Shown here in pieces: positions 13,401 through 25,400 of a DNA stretch of 64,000 nt. Under the pieces are notes generated by a model. It ran no database searches and was not told the DNA's origin. It was given only the letters and a program-made list of their open reading frames with translations. Position 1 is the first letter of the stretch; each line of letters opens with the position of its first letter. The position numbers were made by a program, and so were the translations under genes. Source of the DNA: Dipteris shenzhenensis (Eukaryota > Polypodiophyta > Polypodiopsida > Gleicheniales); NCBI GenBank assembly GCA_047967505.1, contig CM106538.1, one strand, 5' to 3'.

Positions 13401-16400
13401 TCTCCCAAGAGGACCGGGATTGGATGAGAGAAGGATTCAAAACTGATAGACCATGGTTTTCTAGAAGTCATGTGCTGAGAAGCTCCAGTATCGAGATATC
13501 ATTTGTGGGGGAAAGGTTTGATGAGGGTGCTCATTCCCTAGGAGACCCTCCTCAGGCCCAGTTGGAAGTTTTTTATCACTGGTTTAGTGAGTAGTAGCTG
13601 TCTAGATATGAATGTACATTCTTCTTAATGATGAATGTACATTCTTCTTAATGCAAAGTTTCTTTTACCCAAAAAAAAGGAAGGTGCTTTATCTGTGTGT
13701 GTACACAAAAACTGAAGAGATGGGTTAGTGGTGGCACGATTAGCTTCAGAGAATGATGTCTTGGAAATCCTTTGGGTGGATTTCTTCCACTTCTGCTTGC
13801 CATGGTAATTATTACATTGTTCATGTCGTGGAGCCAGTGTTGGTGTAGGTAGCAAGGGCGGAATTGAGATGACTGTGTAGAGGATGAACCATTAGATGAA
13901 TTTTGATTTTTAAACTTCTGGAACCATCCATTCTTCCCTTGCTTAGCATTGATTAACAATGCTGAGGAGTTGCTCTGGTTGTGCTCTCCATTTTTGTTTA
14001 TGCATGGCATCTTCCTGCATTATTTTACCAATCAGAGATGGTAGGGTTAATTTTGCAAGGTTAGATTGTGTCGTCCACGAAGGGGGCGCCAATCTGGAGG
14101 AAGGGCCGTAAGTTACATCGTTACTTGCTGGAAAGGTTGGATATTGAGTCTTGCAGCATTATCGACATGGTCATAAGTGGATTTGAGTTTATCTCATATT
14201 GGATGTCTTTAATGAATGGGCCAACTCAATTTATCCCATGTCATTCTCGGCTTGCAATGTCCGTTTGCTCAAGAGTCGCTTGCCACTTATCAAGAAAATC
14301 AAAAACTGACTCATTTTCATGCAGCTGAAGGTTCACCATTATCAACATGGTCATTAAGTGGATTTGAGTTTATCCCATATTAATTTGGATGTCTATGGAT
14401 CAACTAAATTTGGGTGTCTACACGATGAAGGATTATGTCAGAGCGGGCTCTGAAATCCACAAGAACACACTCAATGCATGTTGGGAAAGGTGATGCCATG
14501 ATCTACCAAATTTCCATTGACATAGTCCCAGAGTTCAGATCGAATCAACAACATCTCCATTTTGATGACCCAGATGCAATCGCTCTTAATGTCCCCCAGC
14601 TTCTTAATCTTATAAATTTTCTTGCTTCATGATGCCATTATTGTGAAACTGCACAAGTTTCTCCTAGGACTGTTTCAAAATGAGTGCAAAAGCATGGTCC
14701 AAGGGTATGGTTATGATCTCTGTTCTAGACTCATTCCAATACGGAAGGAATATGGGGATATCTACCCAGAAATTTACTTCACGGGGATCTCTCATGTTTT
14801 GGGCATTTCAAATATACAACTGGGAAGGAGGGTTCCCCTTTGAGGCCTGAGCAGTTGTAGATGAAAGAGATCAGGCTGAAGGAGTGAATACAAACAGGCT
14901 CTGGTACTATATTGAGAATTAGAAGAAGAAGAGTTGGAGATAACATGCATGCATAGAGAGAAAGAGAAGAAATGCCTCTATTACAAAGCTTTGCCTTACA
15001 TGAGTAAGTGTACAAGAAAGTTATTCGGCCATTTATTTGTGCTAGACTTCTAGTATACACGCTCTTATGCGGATCTACCCTAATATAACTTAGGTAAGTG
15101 AAAATAACCATGTAGGAGTTAATTATTTCTAACAGGAGCCTTTGGTATCACATTGCCCGTGCAAACCCTCTTCTAGAGACGACTTTGGAGATCCTACCAA
15201 AAGAGACCAATTTCTTGTTCTTCTGGCTCTTCCAACATGGTGGACTCCTGGTCAACTACTGGAACCTTTGGAGCCAAGATGCCTTACAACCTTGAGTCCA
15301 TTCAGCATCTCATTTAGGGGTGCAGAGAGGACCACAGGATTTGACAGGGCATTGCACCATTGTTGGTAGGATGAGGAGAGGCACTAGATCACTTGGGCAT
15401 TGGTGGCCAAGTGCAATTAGTCAGGCCTGCAAATTTTCTATGAGGTAGCTGATTTGGGTAGGACCATTCTTATTGTCAAGGGAGCCGTCTGCTTATTAGC
15501 AATGCCTGTTTCCTCAAACAGACATTAGGCCCCTCCATACACTCGGCTTCAGGGAGCATTGCGAGCTCAGCACATGGGAAATTTAGAGATCCAGATGCAC
15601 ATCAGAAGTCCTTATTTTGTAAAGAAAAGAGTTATCCAAACATTAAATCTCTCTCACAGCCAAAAAGAAAAGTGGATCTTTCACAACAATTAGGTATCCA
15701 GCTAACAAGCAATGCAGTCATCGTTTGAAGGGCCATACCAAATCCTGGATGAATTCTTTTTAAAATGTAACTATTAAATTGAGTTTAACCAACAGCAGTC
15801 AAAACGAAAAGTAGATCTTTCTCAAGGCTGCATTCACAACAATTAGGTATCCAGCTGACAAGCAATGCAATCATCGTTTGAAGGGCCATACCAAATCCTG
15901 GATGAATTCTTTTTAAAATGTAAATATTCAATTGAGTTTAACCAACAGCAGTCTTCCCACGTCTCTTAGAGAGGCTTTAGTTGTCATATTAGGTAGGTGA
16001 AACCTAGAGTGACCTCTTTCACAGAGTCGGGCCTTTTGAAAGCTTCCATGCCAAGAAATTGCATGGTTCTGAAGAAAATTCGGAAACCACAAAATGAAGG
16101 GTTGATGGTTGTTACCAATTGGTACAACAATTCTTACAAAGTAGATCTTTCTCAAGGCTGCATTCACAACAATTAGGTATCCAGCTGACAAGCAATGCAA
16201 TCATCGTTTGAAGGGCCGTACCAAATCCTGGATGAATTCTTTTTAAAATGTAAATATTCAATTGAGTTTAACCAACAGCAGTCTTCCCACGTCTCTTATA
16301 GAGGCTCTAGTTGTCATACTAGGTAGGTGAAACCTAGAGTGTCCTCTTTCACAGAGTCGAGCATTTTGAAAGCTTCCATGCCAAGAAATTGCATGGTTCT

Positions 16401-19400
16401 GAAGAAAATTTGGAAACCACAAAATGAAGGGTTGACGGTTGTTACCAATTGGTCCAACAATTCTTACAAAGAGGCATTGAGGCTGGGTCAGATAATAATT
16501 GAATTTCACTTGTGTTCTTTTCGTTTCCATGTGCAAAGATGTTGGTTAGACGTCTCCTTTGCAAGTAATGGTAGCCCAAAGGCTAGGGTTTAGTCCCTCG
16601 TGTAAAACTTGACTTCAATAAATGTTAAATATCAGGCACCAGAACGCTCCTGTGAGCCCCCCTCCCTCCCTCCCGCAACCTCTACCTCCCTACCCTCCTT
16701 CGCCTCTCTCCCTCGCCCTCGCCCTCGCCCCCCTCGCTCTCGCCTACCCCCCTCGCCCTCGCCGCACCCCCCCGCCTCAGCCCGCCTCCACGCCCTCACC
16801 CCCTAGCCCCTCCGCCCCTCGACCCTCGCCTCACCTCTCGCCTCGCCCCTCGCCTTACCCCCCCGCCCCTCGTCTCGCCCCTCGCCGCGCCCTCCGCCCG
16901 CCCCCTGCCTCGCCCCTCCGCCTCACCTCGCCCCTCGCTACGCCCCCGCCCCCTCGCCTCGCTCTCCGCCCGCCCGACCGTCCGCCCGCCCGCCCGCCCC
17001 TCGCCCCTCCGCCCTTCCGCCCCGCCCCCTCGCCCCACCCCGCCCTCCACCCTCGCCCTTCACCCCCCTCCGCCCCTCCGACCTCCGCCCCCGCCCCTCG
17101 CCCTCGCCCCTCCCCCTCCGCCCCCCGCCCTCGCTTCCACCGCCTTCCCTCCCCCTCGCCTTCGACCTCCGCCTCCGTCCTCCCTTTCGCCTTCCGCCTC
17201 CGCCCTCGCCTTCGCCTCCGCTTCCCCCCGCCCCTCCGACCTCCGCCCCCGCCCCTCCCCCTCCGCCCCCCGCCCTCGCTTCCACCACCTTCCCTCCCCC
17301 TCGCCTCCGTCCTCCCTTTCGCCTTCCGCCTCCGCCCTCGCCTTCGCCTCCGCTTCCCCCACCCGCCTCGCTTCGTTTCGTCTCGCCTCACCCTTCTTCG
17401 TCACACCCAGGCTCCACCCCTCGTCTATCTCCCCCCCTTTTTTGGTGGAAGCCTCTTCTTCATCGGAGGTCTCGCAGTTTGTCTTGGCGGTATGGCGACT
17501 CCCTGCTCGGAACCGGAGGCCCAGCCGGACCCTCCCTCTCCAGATGCCTACCGCGTTATCTTGACAGAGCAACAGTCGTCTCGGGTACAAGAGGTTGCCA
17601 ATGACTTTGCCCTTACTTCCGTCTATGGCAGAGTCATTGGACACTCTCCCTCCAGATCAGCCATCAGGGACTGGCTCCAGTCCACTCTCATGCTAGAGAA
17701 CAGCCACATCGAGGAGGTGGCCCTTATGGGAAGGGGCATCTTCTGGCTTAAACTCTCCACTGCGAAAGCTGCGAGCAACCTGATTGCTGGTTCCCCCACA
17801 TCTGTGGATGGAAAGATCATCATGATAGTCCCTTGGTACCGTGGATTCAGCGCAACGGATTTTGATGCTCGTTTCCGCATACCTCGCCACCCAGTGACGC
17901 TAGTTTTTCCAGGTCTTGCTATTGAGTTGCGGCCGATAGTCAGGGACCTGGGCTCCCACTTTGGCTGGGTAATGCATGACACTTTCATCGACGCGGTTAC
18001 TGCGGCAGGAGCCCCCCGAGTCCGTGTGGCTGTGGCAAACCCTGCGACTCTCCCTGCAGTGATTGAGATTGTGACAGACGCTGGCAGCATTACCCAGAGC
18101 ATGGTAGTCACAGGACAGCCTGAGGTGTCACGGCTTTGGGCTCCTCTCGGCCCCCCAAGCCCCCCCCCCTCCGCCCCCTCCCCCCCCCTCCGTGCAGCCA
18201 CATCAGGAGGAGTAGAGGCAGCCGGAGTCCGGTCCAGAGATGCCTGGTGGCTGGACCGAGGTCAGAAGGAAAAGAGGAAAGAATAAGAAGATTTCTGAAA
18301 AAGGCAAGGAGGCAGAGGTTACCCAACCTGCAGCAGCGCCTCAGAGACCTGACAGGCAGCCGCCCTAGGGTCCTGGGAGAGCAGCTTCTTCGACTGTAGC
18401 CCGCCCTCCGCAGCCTCAGGTCCCCCTCTCTTCCGCTCCCCAGCCCCCTTCCACTCAGCCTAGCCCCTTCCCCAGTTGCACCCCCCTCTTCCCGACTCGC
18501 AGCATCAGCCCCCGCCTCTTCCTCTTCAGCCCCCTCCTCTTCCTACTCAGCCCCAGTCCCAGTTTCAGCCCCATCCCTCTCCCCCCGCCCCTCTCAGCTC
18601 TCCTGCCGTGTCAGCTGCACCGATGATTTCTCAGCCGCGGGCAGCCCCCACTCCCCCTCCTCCGCCCCCCCCGCTAGTCGCTTCCATGGAGTCTGAGTTG
18701 CCTACCCCTCAGCCTCCTCCCCCTTCCCCACCCCAGGGAGGACACCCCGAGTCTACACCACCCTTGGAGCAGTCTTCCCTATCTGCTAGCCCGACCCCCT
18801 CAGTTGCAGACTCTGGCGGGCCTCAGCTTCAGGAGAGAGAGCTTTCTCGCGACTTCTATAGATCTGGCCCCTGGGACTACTTGGATGTGGCCGACCTTGG
18901 GACCTTCCCTGCTTGTCTCGACATCAGTATCTTCCTGCTCCGTAAAGGGGCGAATGGGAAGATCGCAGCCTTGGCCCCGAGGGATGGCCCTAGCTTTGCT
19001 TTCACATTTCTCAGCGACGGTACCGAGACTTGGACAGACGACTCCGTCTGGGAGGCTCTCAGAGAGCAGACGCACGCTCAGGTTTGCTCCTGGATAGGCC
19101 CGTCGGGTGGACAGCTTCTCGAGACTCAGTGGTCCGAGGGTGACGTGCGCCTGCGGTGGCATTGCGCCGCCAAGCGCTTCAGATTGATTGTGATCCTCAG
19201 GCCCCCTCTGTCGTGGCCCCTTCCCCAGGATGTCAGAGCCTGGACTCCTCAGAAACTCCGAGCCTTCTACGGGATGACTACCTCAGAGATCTCGAGTTGG
19301 CTCGAGAAAGCGTTTGTCCATGGGACTAAAGGCCTCATGCCTTTGCTAAAGGTTTTGAAGAATGGGCAGGACGACCCCGCCTCCCCCTCCAAACCCTCTC

Positions 19401-22400
19401 AAAAGCGTCAGCGCCTCCATTCCGAAATGTCAGCTTCTTCATTGACATCAGCCGCGAGCAGACAGTTGTTCGCAGCCTAGCAGTCCTCACCATGAGCTTA
19501 CACCTTGTCTCCTGGAACGTGAACGGGTTCCAATTTTTTGGCACCCGTGGTCCTAGGAAGCTCATCTTGAGACAGGAACTTCAGCCAGCAGTGATTGGTC
19601 GCTTCGATATACTTCTGCTCCAGGAGCATAAGCTTTCAGTGGCTCATTCTCGTAGATGCGGGAAGATCCTCCCTGGACGCTCTCACACTTATTGGGAGCC
19701 CTCGATTGGTGCACAGGGTAGGAGTGGCGGTGTCTGTACTTCCGTGTGCGCGTTGTTTGCCCAAGGAGTTTTTGGTCATGGTACGTTGATTCCAGGCCGT
19801 GCACTTTGGGTTGGCCTAGAGTTGGAGGGTTCCAAAATAGGAATCCTCAACATCTATGCTCCCACAGACCTCCGATGCAGAGCCACTTTCTGGAGGACAC
19901 TCACAGGGATTCTCCCAGACATGGATTCCTGGATTGTTGGAGGTGACTTCAACAATCTGGAGACTTTGGAGGACCAGTAGGACAGAGGACCAGAGTTTAC
20001 AGGTATGGCTCAGGCAGAGTAGTCCGCTTGGGACTCCTTTATCTTCGCAACAGGAGGTAGGGACAGCTGGAGAGACCCGTCCTTCCGCCGTTGGCACGGG
20101 AGCTTGGACTTCTCGTGGGGCTTCCGCAGGGAAGGAGGCATACTCCTGGAGAGACTGGATAGATTTTATGTCAGTGATTGGGCCATCAGCAGAGGTGGTC
20201 AGGCGGGTATAGTGCCAGGGACGACACTCTCCGACCACGCGCCTGTGCTCTTATCATTAGACGCGGCAGCTTAGTCCCTTCCTCCCCGTTCGTGCCGGAT
20301 TCCTGATTCCATCTTCTGGAGGGAGGAGGTGCGCAGTACTATCGGTAGCCTCTGGGACAGAGATTGGGGCGAGTGCGTGGATCTGGTAGATTCGGTGGCG
20401 CAGGCTTTGTAGGAGTCCAGCCAGATTTGCCAACTCGCAGCCCTTCAGGTTCGCCAGGAGTGGTGGGGCAGAGAGAGAGCTCTTCGTAGGGACCTCGCCT
20501 CCATTCAACGACTCCAGCAGGCAGCCCCGGGCTCAGAGGAGCTTCGGATCCAGGCCCTTCGAGCCAGAGCCCTTCTTGAGGAGACTCTCCAGCACCGCTC
20601 AGAGTTTTCCTATCACGCCTCCCTCTCATACTGGGCTCGGAAGGGCGACCGGATGAGCAGGGAGTTCTTCAGGATGCATGGCCAGAGAGCAGCAGGTGAT
20701 CAGCTCCGGAGTCTTAGGACAGCGGAGGGGCACATCGTTACTGATCCGGGTGAGGTCTTGGGGTTGGCTACCGCCGACTTCTACAGGACTCTTTTCCAGC
20801 AGGAGCACCTTGCCCCTCGTACTCGACGTGCCCGCGAGGAGGTGTGGAGGCACATTCGAGCCCTTGTTCAGTCCAGCATGCAGGCGACGTTGATGGCACC
20901 ATTCACTACTGACGAGATGCTGGAGGCCTTGATGGCCATCGATGGGCAGAAATGCCTTGGCGAGGATGGGCTCTCTCACGCTTTCTTCACCTCCTTCTGG
21001 GATCAGATCCATCAGCCCCTCCTAGCAGCCCTTCAGAGGATTTTCAGCAGCGGATATATGCCAGAGAGCCTCTCCTCGGGACTAATTTGCCTCATCCCGA
21101 AGGGAGGAGATCGACAGGAGATCCGTCAGTGGCGCCCGATCACTCTTCTCACCACTGCCTACAAAATCCTAGCCAAGATGATCAGCGCCAGAGTTCGGCC
21201 TCTACTTCCTGACCTCATTCATGACACTCAGACAGGCTTTGTCCAGGATCGCAGTATCCTGGATAATGTCTTCACCTTCTCAGAGGTGACGGAGTGGGCT
21301 CAGCACAGTGGGTCACACTTAACCATCCTACTTCTCGACTTTGAGAAGGCCTACGATCGAGTGGACTGGTCCTTCCTGGAGGGTACTCTGGAGAGACTAG
21401 GATTCCCAGTAGGATGGATTCAGGGTATTTCAGCGTTATACAGGACAGCTTCCAACAGGGTCATCATCGGCGGCAGGATGGGAGAGCGATTTCGTTTGGA
21501 GAGATCAGTGCGTCAGGGTTGCCCCCTCGCTCCTTACTTGTTTCTCTTCTTCGCCGAGGCCATGACATACTACCTTCGGGCGAGGTCGACCGGACCGGGG
21601 TGTTCGCCTTTCCATCAGGGAGGACATGGAGCTCCTGGACTTGGAGTATGCAGATGACACAGCGCTGTACGTTTAGGATGATGAGATGATGCTGGAGAGG
21701 GTGAGGCTGGCCTTAGAGGTCTTTTGTTCGGCAGCCGGTGCGAAAATCAACTGGCACAAATCAGTTGGTTTTCTCACAAACCCAGGGGCGTGCTCACAGT
21801 GGGGGAGGTTTTTGGGTTTCAGATGGATCCCGCGGGGACAGACAGCTAGATATCTCGGCTTTCAGGTCGGCCTGGACATCACGCCAGCTCAGCAGTTTCT
21901 CCCGGTGCTAGATTCTATTCGACGGAAGCTGGCTTTCTGGAGCACTGCTAAGCTCTCTCTTGCAGGACGTGCTCTTGTAGTCAACCAGGTTCTCCTGGCC
22001 ACGGCATGGTATGTGGCCTCTTGTTGGTGTTTCTTGAGATCCAGCGTGGCACAGCTCAGGAGGTTGGTCCGGAATTTCCTGTGGTCTGGGGGGGATGGTC
22101 TCAGAGATACCAGAGCCAGGGTAGCTTGGCAGACAGTCATTCTTCCGCAGGCTGAGGGTGGCTTGGGGGTCATCGATCCTGAGCTTCAGAGTCAGGCCCT
22201 GCTGAGCAAGCTGGTTATCCGCGGTTTGACCCTGGGGGGGCAAACGTGGAAGATGTTACTTCAGCAGGGGATCGGTTCTTGCATCCCGCGCCGAGGTGGA
22301 GAGTGGCTACCGTCCCTCAGGTGGATCTTCACTTCTGCACCGCTCACTCACCCCCGCTCCCCGCTCATTCGTAGCCTTCTCATGGTTTGGAGGCGGCTCC

Positions 22401-25400
22401 GCCTCAGTCTCACACAGTCCCCTCTTAGCTGTCAGGAGGAGATCGACCGCCAGTCGCTCATCTGGAACGATCAGGTCAGAGATGCCTTGGGCCTTCAGCT
22501 GGGGGAGAGATCAGTGGGACGGTTGGATGCGGGGGCCAGCCTGGTCCCTTCGAGTTTGGAGGGACACGTACAGACACTTGGAGACCGTTGCTCTAGCAGC
22601 CGCAGCTGGAGGTGCCCGTGGAGCTCAGGCGAGACGCACAGAGATAGACGGAGCGATTCCAGCCGGTTGGTTGGTTCCACCCGAGATTCAGATCCTCATG
22701 CCTGGTGATGACCGTTGGCTGGGACAGTTCACCCCCCATGGCATCCCACTGGTGGTTGCAGGCCGGATGGACGACACCTCTGTCTCCTTCGCGGTTTTGG
22801 GGGACGGCCGACTCAGGAGAGAGAATGTGGTCATCGACCCCCTCCTCCCGTGGCAGAGGGTTCGAGTCGTAGGCCTTGCGGGGAAGGTTTGACAGACCGA
22901 TCCTAGTATAGAGCAGGATCAGCTGCAGTTATGGCGACTCTGGCTCTGGGAGGGGCGGGCCTTGTCAGAGCTTGATTGGGACCCAGGTGAGTGGAGATGG
23001 CCAGAGGTTGTGACAGGCCAGGGGCCGACCTCTTTCTTCGCTTACAGCACGACATTGGGCAGGAGAGTTTTCGGGAGGATGCAGAGCCGCCCGCCCACCC
23101 AGCGGCCGAGTTGGTATGCTCAGGGTATCTCCAGGCTATTATTGCAGGCCTTCTGGAAGGCCTTGTGGGAGAGCTGGCAGCCGTGGAAGATCTCCTACTT
23201 CCTTTGGCTACTCGCCCACAAGGGTCCTCCAGTGGGGAGCTGGTTGAGGCAGGTGGGTCAGGATGGACGTTGTTAGATCTGTCATGAGGATGAGGAGTCT
23301 CCAAAACACTGCTTGTGGAGCTGCACTCGCGCCCAGGAAGTGTGGAGGTGGACCTTCGGGATCCTTACTCGCGCAGCACCGGAGCTAGGTTTGATCACTT
23401 GGGGCGCGTTCTGCTGGTGCAGCACCGCACTTGGCTTTCATCAGTTGTTCGAGGCAGGCCCGCAGGACCCCACATTCCTTATCACACAGGGGACTTGGGG
23501 GCCGCTCGAGGGCATTTCGCCGCACGTGGCAGAGGCTAACATAGGATCTCAGGAGAGGCAGCCAGTCTGGGAGATTATTAGCAGCATCGTTGGATGGCAC
23601 ATTTGGACCTCGCGCTGCGCACAGATCCTCGGTGGCACCTCTCTTTCGACTGCCTAGGTCATGGCCGACATCTGGAGTGAGATTATACACACACTCAGAG
23701 GTCAGTGGGACCAGATACAGGGAGATTCCCGGGCTGGCCGGGAGAAGCGGCGACGTTTCCTCCGTGATTGGGATACGCAGGGCCTCTTCTTCGAGCATAC
23801 TTCGTAGGGCCTCTTCTTCGAGCATACTTCGCAGGGCCTTCAGTGGCGCTATTCACCACCTCTCTGGCTGTTCATTCACACTTGCCTGATCCCTCCGTGA
23901 GAGGGAGCTTTATATTTTTGTTTCCTTTTAGGGCTGCGTCTGATTTGTGAACGCAGCCCCGTCAGATGCAAAGCTGACCTCATGTATCTTGTTTTCGAAG
24001 TAATATAATCAGCACTGTTTTTTCGGCAAAAAAAAAAAAAAAATCAGGCACCCATGGTGTCTATGTTTTCTTGTCAGATTGAATTCGCATCTAGTCAGGA
24101 ATCTAATTGAATTTTTTCGTTGGAATTTCCAGGTTGGTGTGATGCTTTCTGGCATGGGTTCTCAATCAGCAGACGTCTTTGCTATGGTATGCCTATCCAC
24201 AAGAATGCAGATATTAACATAAGAATATGGAAGCGTTTAGGTTAACCCTTATGAAGTAGTTGTAAAATTCAAGATGGAGACATTTGGTTGATCCGTCACA
24301 TGAGTCCACAGTCTGGTTTTGGAAGCAGCAAAGCTGAAATTTGAGAAATGTGATCATAATTATACTTACATAAGGTATAAGATATAAGAATATGGAAGCG
24401 TTAAGCTTGACCCTTATGAAGTAGTTGTAAAATTCAAGACGGAGGCATTTGGTTGATACATCACATGAGTCCACAGTCTGGTTTTGGAAGTAGCAAAGCT
24501 GAAATTTGAGAAATGTGATCATAATTATACTTACATAAGGTATAAGATATAGAAGGAGATGAAAACAATTATTTTCTAGTAGTATGCAGACATGTATTCT
24601 CTGATTTTGTCTCCTTCCTTCCCACACTTGCACGTGTGATTGTGTCCTATAGACTTCTATTTTTGTTGTCTTATATAATCAAATCTGTTTCATTTATCCA
24701 TCCTGATGCCTTTCTATTAATTATTCACCTTTGCCCTTGCATTTTATCTGTTTTCCTTTGCTGGTGCAGTTATGGAACATTTGTTTTTGGCTCATTTCGC
24801 TGGTCTCATATTCCCTTTTGTCTTCCTCTCCTACATTGTGAAGTTTGTACATCTTTGCATGCTTTTCCATTAGTCCCTGCATGCAGGGACATTACCTTCT
24901 CTTTTGTTTTATCGCTGCTGGTGGTCAATTGTTTGGAAGTTAAACTTTTTTTAAGGAAATGTATTTTCTGAGATGAATAAATTTGTGCTGGTTCACCTGT
25001 TGTACTTTTTTTTGGCCACTGTTTCTATGACTCCCCTTGCACAGCTGGCTTGCCCTGGTATCAAATTTCAGTCCACGGAATACTGGAGCATCCTTTTATT
25101 GATTGGTGGCTGCTTTGGCATAGTCTTGGAGTCACCTAAGACGGCAACCTCAGTCCTTATGGACGAAAGGCTTGTTCAGCAGTAGAGGGCCAATCTGCCA
25201 TTCCTTCAAAGGCTATACTAGAGACCCTGAGTGGAGGTGTGATCGGTCTTCAATGAGTGGAAGTCACATTTCTCTCAGGATAGTTTGGGAGTTAGCCACT
25301 TGGTTTTCATGATGCAGACTTAAGGGAAAGGGAGAGGATCGTCCATGAAGTAAACCCTTCTACAGTCTCCCCGGTGAAATCCTACTCTAGTAGCCACTAA

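Larger units (their letters stand above)
16641..24042 (+). mobile_element. Full-length L1-type LINE with poly(A) and 10-bp target-site duplication
   Basis: The element runs from an extremely C-rich leader through ORF1, ORF2 and a short 3' UTR to a poly(A) run at 24028-24042. It is flanked by atcaggcacc at 16631-16640 and again at 24043-24052, a target-site duplication typical of target-primed reverse transcription. Length about 7.4 kb. It lies in the sense orientation within the 12-kb intron. ORF1 has two frameshifts and ORF2 has several TAG codons and frameshifts, so this copy is inactive, though its flanks are well preserved. Confidence 0.93.
11871..24132 (+). other. 12,262-bp intron containing a full-length LINE and tandem duplications
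   Basis: Intron between the 82-bp and 54-bp exons. Contents: unassigned sequence 11871-12700, a possible LINE tail at about 12.9-13.68 kb, unassigned sequence 13690-15640, the 330-bp tandem duplication at 15.67-16.47 kb, and the complete LINE at 16641-24042. Nothing else coding was recognised between 13690 and 15640. Confidence 0.8.

Noticed and set aside
15928-16536. Two similar minus-strand frames that look like a small gene family
   Set aside because: They are the two copies of the 330-bp tandem duplication, with no independent evidence for coding.
16622-17490. Long Pro-rich open frame that could be a cell-wall or extensin-like protein
   Set aside because: It is the C-rich LINE leader in frame with ORF1, lies inside the target-site duplications and has no signal peptide or SPPP-type repeats.
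16796-17644. Gly/Arg-rich minus-strand frames resembling RNA-binding RGG proteins
   Set aside because: They are the complement of the C-rich leader; composition alone keeps them open.
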